NCBI GenBank assembly: GCA_023150055.1
Contig: JAKLLP010000066.1
Coordinates: 1 to 9,057 of the forward strand
Direction: 5' to 3'
Source of the DNA: Gammaproteobacteria bacterium
Lineage (GTDB): Bacteria > Pseudomonadota > Gammaproteobacteria > Steroidobacterales > GCA-2729495
Length of the DNA: 9,057 nucleotides
The notes under the pieces were generated by a model that saw only the letters and a list, made by a program, of their open reading frames with translations, had not been told where the DNA came from and did no database searches. Below are positions 1-6,437 of this stretch, in pieces (position 1 is the stretch's first letter; the number at the start of each line of letters is the position of its first letter). The position numbers and the translations under genes are program-made.

Positions 1-526
1 CGATGTGATTGGCCAGCGCGCCGTATGTCCACGGCCCCTGCTGCTTGAGGACCACCGCGGTCGGCCCGATGCCCCACTGCTCGGCACCGAGCAGCTCGTC
101 GCTCCCGGTCGGCAGCAGAAAGACCGGCCCGACACCCCAGATCCAGCCGCCGGCGGTCGGTGCCTTCGGCGAGAAGAACAGACTCTGCACGGTATCGCCG
201 AGTCCGCTCTGGCTGCCCGCCCCGGGGAAGACGTCGTCCTGGGCGATGAGCGGGAGTATGGTCCGCGAGATGAGGTTCCATTCGTCGTTGAGCGAAATCG
301 GCACCACCGGCTGCACGTTGAGGTAGTAGCGGTCTCCCTCCTCCGCCGGGCCGATGTCGGTGTCGTAATTGAACTGGAGCGGCACGCTGATGAGCGCGGC
401 CACCGGGTTGGCCAGCTTCTTAGCGAGTTCCTCGGCGCTCTCATCGGCGCTGGCGACCAGCGGCAGCACGCAGATAAACAGGAAGACACCGCGGAGATTC
501 GCGGGCCGGAACCGGCCTGTAGCCAT
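1..526 (-). CDS. Outer-membrane beta-barrel transporter-like protein (phenol MetA-pathway group), 3' part off window
   Basis: This partial gene encodes the first 175 residues and runs off the left edge. Residues 1-27 look like a Sec signal peptide: Arg-rich start, hydrophobic stretch GVFLFICVLPLVA, then ASA cut before DES. The mature part has the sequence style of the 'transporter'/putative MetA-pathway-of-phenol-degradation barrels: NPVAALISVPLQFNYD, then NVQPVVPISLNDEWNLISRT, GLGDTVQSLFFSPK, and GWIWGVGPVFLLPT. Alternating polar and aromatic residues fit beta-strands. I recognise the family from these motifs; the transport role is family inference and no substrate is known. Its ATG shares one base with the TGA of the upstream HAD gene, so the two are probably translationally coupled and co-transcribed with the sulfatase. 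A purine-rich AGAGG lies about 12 bases before the ATG, rather far for a ribosome site, which favours coupling. Confidence 0.8.
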   Translation of the reverse strand, partial: MATGRFRPANLRGVFLFICVLPLVASADESAEELAKKLANPVAALISVPLQFNYDTDIGPAEEGDRYYLNVQPVVPISLNDEWNLISRTILPLIAQDDVFPGAGSQSGLGDTVQSLFFSPKAPTAGGWIWGVGPVFLLPTGSDELLGAEQWGIGPTAVVLKQQGPWTYGALANHI

Positions 527-1533
527 CAATTTGTCGAGCCTCTGCTCTGGAACACCTCTCGCCAGTCGTCTTTCATGCTGACGACGACCCAGCCGCGCTT
601 CGCCGCCTCGGTGAGGCCGCGATCGAGGCGCCCGATAGACGATTCCCGGTCATAGGCGAACTCCCGCCCGGCATCATCGTGATGAAGCAACAGGCCGAGC
701 CGCGCGCCGGCGCCCGCGGTGGTCCATTCGAGCATCTCGAAGTCGCCATCGGAATTACCGAAAGCGAGCACAGGGCGTCGGCCGATGAACTTGTGAATGC
801 CGACCGGTTTGCCGGCCTTGTCGTCGATGAAGTCGATCTCCGGCAGCCGCGCGATCACCGGACTGCCCTCGCGCAGCTCGTATTTCGTGCGGATGCTGGA
901 ACCGACCACCTGTTCGGGCGTTATGCCGTAGGCCTCCTCGGCGAATACGCGCAGGAAATCGACCCCACCGCCCGAGACGATGAAGGTCCTGAAGCCGTTC
1001 GCGCGCAGGTAGGCGAGCAACTCCAGCATTGGCTGGTAGACCATGTCGACGTAGCGCCGCTGCGTCTGCGGATGCAGGGCCGTCGCCAGCCATTGTTTCG
1101 CCACCGCGGCAAATTCATCGGCGGTCATACCCGCGTGGGTGGCCATGACCATTTCGGCGATGGCGTGCTCGCCGCCGGCGAGTGCGCCCTTGAGATCGCC
1201 CTTCAGTAGTGAAGCGAACGGCTCCTGCGTCTTCCATTCGGGATGCTCGGGCGCCAGCGCCTTCACCCGGTCGAGCGCAAAGGCGAGCTGAAAGTACAAC
1301 GGCTGCTCGCCCCAGAGCGTGCCGTCGTTGTCGAAGACCGCGATGCGCTCGGCCGGTGGCAGGTACTGCGGATCGGTCGGCGTCGTGGTTGCCGTCACGA
1401 AGCCGACGATGGCCCGCTTGCTGGCTGTGTCGTTCCAGGACGGCAGCGGATCGGTAGCGCCGTGGGCGAAGTCCATGGTCAACCCAAGAAGCAGTAGCCC
1501 CAGGAACCGGAACAGGAAATCACTCTGCTTCAT
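526..1533 (-). CDS. Exported HAD-superfamily hydrolase (phosphatase-like)
   Basis: A 335-residue haloacid-dehalogenase-fold hydrolase, probably a phosphomonoesterase acting outside the cytoplasm. All four HAD motifs are visible: motif I FDNDGTLW with nucleophile D68 and acid/base D70; motif II IVSGGG with S187; motif III lysine in DDKAGKP (K239 or K242); motif IV GNSDGD with D262/D264 for Mg2+. A helical cap of about 80 residues sits between motifs I and II. Residues 1-26 form a signal peptide (MKQ, then FLGLLLLGLTM, ending AHGA before TDP). The start at 1533 was chosen because GGTGA lies 5 bases upstream and the signal peptide begins there; the open frame continues to 1644, but that extension only reads through REP repeats. 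It follows the sulfatase after 251 bp and overlaps the barrel gene by one base. The natural substrate is unknown. Similar HAD proteins beside arylsulfatases are, from memory, a recurrent pairing. Confidence 0.87.
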   Translation of the reverse strand: MKQSDFLFRFLGLLLLGLTMDFAHGATDPLPSWNDTASKRAIVGFVTATTTPTDPQYLPPAERIAVFDNDGTLWGEQPLYFQLAFALDRVKALAPEHPEWKTQEPFASLLKGDLKGALAGGEHAIAEMVMATHAGMTADEFAAVAKQWLATALHPQTQRRYVDMVYQPMLELLAYLRANGFRTFIVSGGGVDFLRVFAEEAYGITPEQVVGSSIRTKYELREGSPVIARLPEIDFIDDKAGKPVGIHKFIGRRPVLAFGNSDGDFEMLEWTTAGAGARLGLLLHHDDAGREFAYDRESSIGRLDRGLTEAAKRGWVVVSMKDDWREVFQSRGSTN

Positions 1534-1552
1534 GGAAATCACCGCTACACCG

Positions 1553-1574
1553 TCGGCACTGAAGTGCCTCCCAC
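1553..1574 (-). repeat. REP copy 1
   Basis: On the minus strand it reads GTGGGA, then the hairpin GGCACT-TC-AGTGCC, then GA. It is identical over 22 bases to copy 3 at 1655-1676. Confidence 0.85.
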
Positions 1575-1609
1575 AGGGTGCTGCTCGGCGCAGCGCTGAC
1601 CGCAGCCGT

Positions 1610-1632
1610 GTAGGAAGGGCTTCAGCCCCGAC
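1610..1632 (+). repeat. REP copy 2
   Basis: It begins with the canonical GTAG head (GTAGGAA) and continues with the stem GGGCT-TC-AGCCC and CGAC. It pairs with copy 1 in inverted orientation across a 35-base spacer. Confidence 0.85.
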
Positions 1633-1654
1633 AGCGTTTGGCACTGAGCTGGCA

Positions 1655-1676
1655 TCGGCACTGAAGTGCCTCCCAC
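1655..1676 (-). repeat. REP copy 3
   Basis: Exact 22-base repeat of copy 1, displaced by 102 bases. It pairs with copy 4 across a second 35-base spacer that matches the first spacer at 25 of 35 positions by eye. Confidence 0.85.
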
Positions 1677-1711
1677 AACATGCTATTCAGCGGTGCGCTG
1701 ACCGTAGCCCT

Positions 1712-1734
1712 GCAGGAGGGACTTTAGTCCCGCC
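1712..1734 (+). repeat. REP copy 4
   Basis: The head is GCAGGAG and the stem is GGGACT-TT-AGTCCC. Relative to the other copies both arms have changed together, so pairing is kept. Confidence 0.8.
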
Positions 1735-1735
1735 G

Positions 1736-1759
1736 TCGGGGCTAACCCCCCTCCTGCAC
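1736..1759 (-). repeat. REP copy 5, degenerate stem
   Basis: On the minus strand it reads GTGCAGGAGG followed by a G run, TTAG and CCCCGA. The stem is reduced to GGGG/CCCC around TTAG, so this copy looks worn. It lies 26 bases after the sulfatase stop codon and its orientation mirrors copies 1 and 3. Confidence 0.65.
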
Positions 1760-1784
1760 ATTCCGTCCAAGGCCGGCGCGCCGG

Positions 1785-3365
1785 TCACCGCGCCCCGGCA
1801 GCGCTCTTGAGCTTCGCCTCGATCGCGCTCAGGTTGAACGACCCCGGTGTCTGGCTCGGTGGGTAGTCCTTCATCGTCTGCAGGAATTGCGCGGCGAGCG
1901 CCTGGATCGGCACGATTACGAAGGGCCGGTCGAGGAACCAGTCGTTGTAGGTGTTCGCGTTGTGCTGGGCCTTCTCGAACGGGTCGCGGCGCAGGTGAAA
2001 CAACAACGGCACCCGCAGCTCGGTGAACGGCTCGCGCCAGACCCCGAAAGCCTCGCCGCGGTTCTCGAGGAAGACCACCTTCCAGTCGTCGTAACGAGCC
2101 GCGACCACCTGGCCGTCGTCGTTCACGTACCAGAACTCCCTGCGGGGCGAGTCCTCGGTCTTGCCCGAGAGATAGTCGAGCTGGTTGTAGCCGTCGATGT
2201 GGTTCCTGTACTTGCGCCCGTTGATCGCCGTGCCGTTCCTCAGGCGTTCCTTGACGTCGGTGTCGCCGGCTGCAGCCGCGAAGGTCGGCAGCCAGTCCTC
2301 GTGCGCGACGATGCCGTTCAGCGTCACGCCGGCCGGAAATTTCCCGGGCCAGCGGGCGAACGCCGGCACGCGATAGGCGCCCTCCCAGTTGGAATTCTTC
2401 TCGCTGCGGAAAGGCGTGGTACCGGCATCAGGCCAGGTGTTGTAGTGCGGTCCGTTGTCGGTCGAGTAGAGCACCAGCGTGTTGTCCGCAATGCCCAGTT
2501 CGTCGAGCAGCTTCAGGAACTTGCCCACGTGCATGTCGTGCTCGACCATGCCGTCGGAGTACTCGTCCTGCCCGGACTGGCCCCGCAGCTCGTCTTTGAC
2601 GTGGGTGCGGAAATGCATGCGCGTGCCGTTCCACCAGACGAACCAGGGCTTGTTCGCCCGTTGCTGCTCGCGGATGAACTCGATCGCGCGATCGGAGGTC
2701 TCGTCGTCCACGGTCTCCATGCGCTTTTTCGTCAGCGGACCGGTGTCCTCGATGCGCTGGCCGCCCTTGCCGTCCGCCCAGGAATGGATCACACCGCGGG
2801 GGCCGAACTGCTGGCGGAAAGTCTTGCCGTTGGCGAGCATCATGTCGCCCGGATAGTCCTCGTTCTCGGGCTCCTCTTCCGCGTTCAGGTGGTAGAGGTT
2901 GCCGAGAAACTCGTCGAAGCCGTGCATGGTCGGCAGGTGCTCGTCACGGTCGCCCTGGTGGTTCTTGCCGAATTGCCCAGTGGCGTAGCCCTGACCCTTG
3001 AGCACCGTGGCCATGGTCACGTCGGTTTTCTGCCAGCCCTGTTCTGCGCCGGGCAGCCCGACCTTGGTCATGCCGGAGCGCACCGGCACCGAGCCGCCGA
3101 TGAAGGCCGCACGGCCTGCCGTGCAGCTCTGCTGGGCGTAGTAATCCGTGAACGCCACACCTTCCTTCGCAATGCGATCGATGTTGGGCGTGCGGTAGCC
3201 CATCATGCCGCGGTTGTTGTGGCTGATGTTCCAGGTGCCGATGTCGTCGCCCCAGATGACCAGGATGTTCGGCTTCTGCTGGGCGCTGGCCGACAGTGCG
3301 GCCAACAGCAGCGACGTGCCCAGCACCATGCGCCAGGAAGCCCGGCGCGACGTGTCATGCCTCAT
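1785..3365 (-). CDS. Exported formylglycine-dependent sulfatase (arylsulfatase type)
   Basis: A 526-residue sulfatase of the alkaline-phosphatase fold that hydrolyses a sulfate ester. The maturation signature CTAGR (C81 to be oxidised to formylglycine, R85) is intact. Other expected active-site residues are visible: metal ligands D40/D41 in WGDD, K134 and H136 in GKNH, H251, D303/N304 in STDNG, and K323 before NWEGAYRVP. Residues 1-28 are a signal peptide (RR near the start, hydrophobic LGTSLLLAALS, ASA cut before QQK), so it acts in the periplasm or outside. The start at 3365 is supported by AGGGGGAG five bases upstream; an in-frame ATG at 3443 would add 26 residues before the signal peptide. 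No formylglycine-generating enzyme or radical-SAM maturase is in the window, so one must be encoded elsewhere. The substrate (aryl, choline-like or sugar sulfate) is not decidable. It is divergent from a LysR regulator 132 bases away, its likely controller. Confidence 0.95.
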   Translation of the reverse strand: MRHDTSRRASWRMVLGTSLLLAALSASAQQKPNILVIWGDDIGTWNISHNNRGMMGYRTPNIDRIAKEGVAFTDYYAQQSCTAGRAAFIGGSVPVRSGMTKVGLPGAEQGWQKTDVTMATVLKGQGYATGQFGKNHQGDRDEHLPTMHGFDEFLGNLYHLNAEEEPENEDYPGDMMLANGKTFRQQFGPRGVIHSWADGKGGQRIEDTGPLTKKRMETVDDETSDRAIEFIREQQRANKPWFVWWNGTRMHFRTHVKDELRGQSGQDEYSDGMVEHDMHVGKFLKLLDELGIADNTLVLYSTDNGPHYNTWPDAGTTPFRSEKNSNWEGAYRVPAFARWPGKFPAGVTLNGIVAHEDWLPTFAAAAGDTDVKERLRNGTAINGRKYRNHIDGYNQLDYLSGKTEDSPRREFWYVNDDGQVVAARYDDWKVVFLENRGEAFGVWREPFTELRVPLLFHLRRDPFEKAQHNANTYNDWFLDRPFVIVPIQALAAQFLQTMKDYPPSQTPGSFNLSAIEAKLKSAAGAR

Positions 3366-3497
3366 GGAATCTCCCCCTTGGTGTTGTCCGGCCGCCGGAA
3401 CCCGGCCTCGCTCAGGCGATCCGGCGGCGTGTCGATTCTGCACATGGCTTCTGATGAGTCCAGTGCATTGTTGTTATTTATCCGATACTCTAAATGC
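3366..3497. promoter_or_regulatory. Divergent promoter region, sulfatase operon / LysR gene
   Basis: These 132 bases separate the two divergent start codons and must hold both promoters. The half next to the regulator (about 3461-3496) is AT-rich against the GC-rich surroundings. I see no convincing pair of -35/-10 boxes. The layout is the classic one for a LysR-type regulator controlling its neighbour and itself. Confidence 0.5.
3476..3495. promoter_or_regulatory. Candidate LysR-type operator, ATTTA-N10-TAAAT
   Basis: A perfect 5-base inverted repeat, ATTTA and TAAAT, spaced by ten bases, with a second nested palindrome TATC-C-GATA at 3479-3487. LysR-family boxes are dyads of roughly this size, usually with a T-N11-A core; here the inner spacing is T-N12-A, so the match is approximate. 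It ends two bases before the regulator's start codon, which would suit autorepression. Confidence 0.35.
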
Positions 3498-4436
3498 ATG
3501 ATCCTGGATGCCCGTGCACTGCGCAACGTGCTCACCCTGGCCGAGCACGGCAATTTCCGCCGCGCAGCCGCAGCGCTGCACCTGAGCCAGCCGGCGCTGT
3601 CGCGATCCATCAGCGGCCTGGAGTCGAAACTGGGCGTGCCGCTGTTCGACCGGGGAGGCCGGGGTATCGTGCCGACCGCGTTCGGGCGGGTACTGGTCGA
3701 CCGCGGCCGTAGGGTCCTCGAAGGCATCGACGACCTGCACCGCGAAATCACGCTGTTGCAAGGACTGGAGTCCGGTGAATTGAGCGTCGGCGCGGGCTTG
3801 TATCCCGCGGAGATCTCGGTCGGCACTGCCATCGGCCGACTCTCCGCGCGTTACCCCGGGCTGCGCATCTCGCTGCGGGCAGCGGCGTGGCGCGAGGTGG
3901 CCGACGCCGCGCGCGCCGGCCAGGTGGATATCGCGGTCGTGGAACTCAGCGCGCTGCAGGACGAGCCGCGGCTGCGCCTCGACCCGCTGCCGGGACACCC
4001 GGCGCTGGTTGTCTGCCGGCCAGGCCACCCGCTGCTCAGCGAAAAATCGCTGTCACCGGAGAAGGTCTTCCGCTACCCCTTTGCCGGACCGCGACTGCCA
4101 CCTCGGGTTGCGGCGCCAATGTCGGCGGTCGTCGCGCACATGAAGACGGATGGCAACGGCGGAGACCTCGTACCGCCGCTGCACGTGGAGTCGATCGCGC
4201 TCGCCAAACGGATCGTCGAAGCGGGCAACGCCATAGCGGCGCTGCCCCGGGCGCTGGTGGCGACGGAACTCCGCAATCGCTCGCTGGCTGCGCTGAAGTG
4301 GCGGCCGCCCTGGCTGAAGACCGGTTACGGTTTCGTATACCGCAAGGATCGCAGCCTTTCGCCGGCGGCGCAGGCGTTCATCGACGAGGTACGCGCAGTC
4401 GAAAGCAGCATTACCCGGCGAAACAGGGGGGAGTGA
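3498..4436 (+). CDS. LysR-type transcriptional regulator
   Basis: A 312-residue regulator of normal LysR length. Residues 1-60 form the winged helix-turn-helix: LRNVLTLAEHGNFRRAAAAL, LSQPALSRSISGLE, LGVPLFDRGGRG, PTAFG. A linker helix follows (about 61-90), then the periplasmic-binding-like effector domain (about 92-300, beginning GELSVGAG, with VDIAVVEL near 143-150). It presumably binds a small effector and switches the divergent sulfatase gene. The start at 3498 gives the normal LysR N-terminus (MILDARALRNV); there is no clear Shine-Dalgarno, so the message may be leaderless or weakly translated. The open frame extends far upstream on paper but only as antisense to the sulfatase. Effector unknown; a sulfated or aromatic compound is a guess from the neighbours. 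It converges on the DUF3313 gene with a 20-base gap. Confidence 0.95.
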   Translation: MILDARALRNVLTLAEHGNFRRAAAALHLSQPALSRSISGLESKLGVPLFDRGGRGIVPTAFGRVLVDRGRRVLEGIDDLHREITLLQGLESGELSVGAGLYPAEISVGTAIGRLSARYPGLRISLRAAAWREVADAARAGQVDIAVVELSALQDEPRLRLDPLPGHPALVVCRPGHPLLSEKSLSPEKVFRYPFAGPRLPPRVAAPMSAVVAHMKTDGNGGDLVPPLHVESIALAKRIVEAGNAIAALPRALVATELRNRSLAALKWRPPWLKTGYGFVYRKDRSLSPAAQAFIDEVRAVESSITRRNRGE

Positions 4437-4456
4437 CTTCGGCTGGCGACAAGCGC

Positions 4457-5131
4457 TCACTGCGCCTGGTTCTTGCGATGCACCTCGTCGAGTGCCGCGC
4501 GCAACGCGCTCGCCCAGCGGCGCAGGATCCGGTCGGCCTCGGCCTTGTTGGTCACGCTGTTCTGCCACTGGATGCGGCCCATGCCGCGGCTGGTCTCCCG
4601 GTCGATGGCGCGCGCGAGGATCTGGCTCGTGACCGAATCGAAGAGCTCCAGGTACAGCGTCATGGCGCCGGCGGATTCGCTGAGCGTGTAGCCGCGCCCG
4701 GCAGTCATGGTATCGGGGGCGGTGATATCGAGGTCGATGATCGCCGGGCGCAGCACGAGCACGTCATCGCCCCCGGTGGTCACGATCTCGTACCCGCCCT
4801 TGTTCTGCAGCTCGTCGGTGAAGATCTTCATGAACTCGGCCGCAAGCCCGGCCCTGATCTCGTCCATTTTTTCCTGGGCGATGCGCTTGCCGCTGCGCTC
4901 CTGGTCGCGCTTCCAGTCCTTGCGGAACGCCACGGCGGGCTCGAGGATCGCGATACGCTGGTAGCGGCTGAAGTCCACGTCCGGCCGGACATACACGACC
5001 TTGGCCACTTTGCCTTTCCTCAATTCCAGGCCGTCGTGACTCACGGCCGGCAACTCCTCCGCGCCGAGCGCCGGAACCGTGGCGAGGAGCGACAGGCAGG
5101 AAAGACAGAGCCAGCGGAGCATCTTGTTCAT
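4457..5131 (-). CDS. DUF3313-family exported protein
   Basis: A 224-residue envelope protein that I place in DUF3313 from the pattern VYVRPDVDFSRYQRIAILEP, VAFRKDW, then GLAAEFMKIFTDELQNKGGYE and DVLVLRPAIIDLDITAPD. The function of this family is not established; many members are annotated as lipoproteins. Here residues 1-24 look like an ordinary signal peptide (hydrophobic LRWLCLSCLSLLATVPA, ALGA cut before EE). The cysteines at 9 and 12 lack a proper lipobox and are too close to the start. The start at 5131 is chosen because GGAGAG lies seven bases upstream; ATGs at 5137 (too close to that site) and 5122 are alternatives. The C-terminal part (about 130-215) is probably a beta-sheet followed by a helix (AEADRILRRWASALRAALDEV). 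It appears monocistronic, converging with the LysR gene. Confidence 0.8.
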   Translation of the reverse strand: MNKMLRWLCLSCLSLLATVPALGAEELPAVSHDGLELRKGKVAKVVYVRPDVDFSRYQRIAILEPAVAFRKDWKRDQERSGKRIAQEKMDEIRAGLAAEFMKIFTDELQNKGGYEIVTTGGDDVLVLRPAIIDLDITAPDTMTAGRGYTLSESAGAMTLYLELFDSVTSQILARAIDRETSRGMGRIQWQNSVTNKAEADRILRRWASALRAALDEVHRKNQAQ

Positions 5132-5138
5132 TCTCATT

Positions 5139-5144
5139 CTCTCC
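5139..5144 (-). promoter_or_regulatory. Ribosome binding site of the DUF3313 gene
   Basis: GGAGAG on the minus strand, seven bases before the ATG at 5131 and only one before the ATG at 5137. This spacing decides in favour of 5131. Confidence 0.6.
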
Positions 5145-5218
5145 GGTCTGTTGGGGCGTGGGAGATCTTGCCATAAAGCGGGCATGCGGCGGCCCGTGGG
5201 CATTAATACTCCGTCTTT

Positions 5219-5254
5219 CAGACCCGCCTGCTTGAGGATACTGTTGAGCGTCCC
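5219..5254 (-). pseudogene. Possible HicA toxin C-terminal remnant
   Basis: Twelve consecutive minus-strand codons read GTLNSILKQAGL, the characteristic end of HicA mRNA-interferase toxins, in which G-TL-SIL-QAG closes the double-stranded-RNA-binding-like fold. Upstream in the same frame a TGA is met within about ten codons, and the catalytic His and glycine-rich part are absent. Downstream the frame stays open into the DUF3313 gene, so no HicB partner follows. I read it as the scar of a lost hicAB module. With only twelve residues, chance similarity is possible. Confidence 0.35.
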
Positions 5255-5405
5255 GGCGCAGGCTCTCCCGGGCCGCAGCGCTCAGCAATGCTTTCCGGCG
5301 GGATTCGAGAGATTGGCAGCCTGTCCTCGCGCCGGACAGAAAAGCTGCTCCTGACGGTGGTCACGACGATTCTTGCTAGCATCCGTGTCTCGCAGTCCGC
5401 ACATC

Positions 5406-6437
5406 ATGGGTCATTCGCCGATGCTCGAAACCACCATCGCCGGCAGCCTGCCGCGCCCCGACTGGCTCGCCGAGCCGGAAACACTCAAGGGCGGCTGGAA
5501 GCTCTCTGGCCAGGCGCTGGAGGACGGCAAGCGGCGCGCCGCCGCCGAGTGGCTCCGCCACGAGGAAGAGGCTGGCATCGACATCGTCACCGACGGCGAG
5601 GTCTTTCGCATCCACTTCGTCCATGGCTTTCTCGAGAAGATCCGCGGCATCGACTGGCAGAAGAAGACCCTCATGGGCATCCGCGACAATCGCTACCAGC
5701 TCGAGGTGCCGACGGTGACAGGCCGCCTGTCGCGGCCGGCGCCGGTGCATCTCGACGAGGTGCGCTTCACCCGTGCGCAGACACAGAAGAAACTGAAGTT
5801 CACCCTGCCAGGCCCAATGACCATCTGCGACACCATCGCCGACGCGCACTACGGCAGCCGGCCCGAGATGGCGATGGCCTTCGCGGCGATCCTCAACGAG
5901 GAGGCGCGCGACCTCGAGAAGGCGGGCGTGGATGTCATCCAGTTCGATGAACCCGCCTTCAACGTCTTCACGCAGGACGTCAAGGACTGGGGCATCGAGG
6001 CGCTGCATCGGGCGATCGACGGGCTGAAATGCACGACCGCCACCCACATCTGCTACGGCTACGGCATCCAGGAGAACCTCGACTGGAAGAAAACGCTCGG
6101 CTCGGAGTGGCGCCAGTACGAGGAGATCTTCCCCGCGCTGAACGCGAGCCGCATTGACCAGGTCTCGCTGGAGTGCGCGGGCTCGAAGGTGCCGCTCTCG
6201 CTGCTCGCGCTGATCCCCGACAAGCAGCTCATGGTCGGCGCCATCCAGGTGACGGGCGATCATGTCGAGACCCCCGAGGAAGTCGCTACGACCATCCGGG
6301 CGGCGATGCAGTACGTGGACACCGAGCGCATCCTGCCCTGCACCAACTGCGGCATGGCGCCGATCGCCTACGACGTGGCGCTCGCTAAACTGAAGGCGCT
6401 CGGCGCCGGCGCGGCGCTGGTGCGCGAGGCGCTCTGA
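5406..6437 (+). CDS. Core (short) cobalamin-independent methionine synthase, MetE C-terminal-domain type
   Basis: A 343-residue single-barrel enzyme corresponding to the catalytic C-terminal half of MetE (full-length MetE is about 750 residues). It should methylate homocysteine to methionine in the cytoplasm. The zinc site is complete: H214 and C216 in THICYG, E256 in SLEC, C315 in TNCGMAP. The homocysteine-binding DEPA motif (D181, E182) and the N-terminal GSLPRP loop (residues 13-18) are present. The N-terminal folate-binding half is missing by design, as in known core-MetE proteins, which use a methyl donor such as methylcobalamin or a methylated corrinoid protein instead of methyl-folate; that donor is inferred here. 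Homologues in Acinetobacter and Pseudomonas sit next to DUF1852; none is present here. Start at ATG 5406 is preferred; ATG 5421 (338 residues) and TTG 5373 are alternatives, and none has a good ribosome site. It appears monocistronic. Confidence 0.9.
   Translation: MGHSPMLETTIAGSLPRPDWLAEPETLKGGWKLSGQALEDGKRRAAAEWLRHEEEAGIDIVTDGEVFRIHFVHGFLEKIRGIDWQKKTLMGIRDNRYQLEVPTVTGRLSRPAPVHLDEVRFTRAQTQKKLKFTLPGPMTICDTIADAHYGSRPEMAMAFAAILNEEARDLEKAGVDVIQFDEPAFNVFTQDVKDWGIEALHRAIDGLKCTTATHICYGYGIQENLDWKKTLGSEWRQYEEIFPALNASRIDQVSLECAGSKVPLSLLALIPDKQLMVGAIQVTGDHVETPEEVATTIRAAMQYVDTERILPCTNCGMAPIAYDVALAKLKALGAGAALVREAL

Larger units (their letters stand above)
1553..1759. repeat. REP/BIME-like array of five alternating extragenic palindromes
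   Basis: The gap between the sulfatase stop and the HAD start contains five short palindromes in alternating orientation: minus, plus, minus, plus, minus. Each has a G(T/C)(A/G)GGA-type head followed by a small hairpin: GGCACT-TC-AGTGCC (copies 1 and 3, identical over 22 bases), GGGCT-TC-AGCCC (copy 2), GGGACT-TT-AGTCCC (copy 4), and an imperfect GGGG/CCCC stem (copy 5). The first two pairs are an imperfect tandem duplication with a period of 102 bases. This matches the described REP/BIME class of gammaproteobacteria, mobilised in trans by REP-associated tyrosine transposases (RAYT); no such transposase is in the window. Lying inside a probable operon, the hairpins could lower or stabilise downstream mRNA, as reported for REPs in other operons. 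Confidence 0.85.
5132..5405. other. Divergent intergenic region, DUF3313 / core methionine synthase
   Basis: These 274 bases separate two divergent genes. I find no intact small gene, no SAM-, SAH- or cobalamin-riboswitch-like core, and no TGAA-N5-TTCA MetR box. The stretch contains a HicA-like coding remnant (5219-5254, minus). A TAGCAT hexamer at 5377-5382 could be a weak -10 for the methionine synthase gene but lacks a well-spaced -35. Confidence 0.5.

Noticed and set aside
5..655. 216-codon plus-strand open frame at the left edge
   Set aside because: It is antisense to the barrel and HAD genes, both with recognisable family motifs and signal peptides.
1534..1644. N-terminal extension of the HAD gene by 37 residues
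   Set aside because: The extension is translated from REP palindromes, precedes a normal signal peptide, and has no ribosome site at its ATG; the start at 1533 has GGTGA five bases upstream.
1553..1759. CRISPR array
   Set aside because: Repeats alternate in orientation, differ in sequence and have similar rather than unique spacers; this is the REP/BIME pattern and no cas gene is nearby.
1887..3497. Plus-strand open frame of 1.6 kb upstream of and in frame with the LysR gene
   Set aside because: It is antisense to the sulfatase, which has a complete active-site motif set. High GC leaves long antisense frames open; LysR proteins begin at the MILDARAL position.
5277..5330. tRNA-like T-loop (GGGATTCGAG)
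   Set aside because: No acceptor stem, anticodon arm or CCA-compatible end can be drawn around it.
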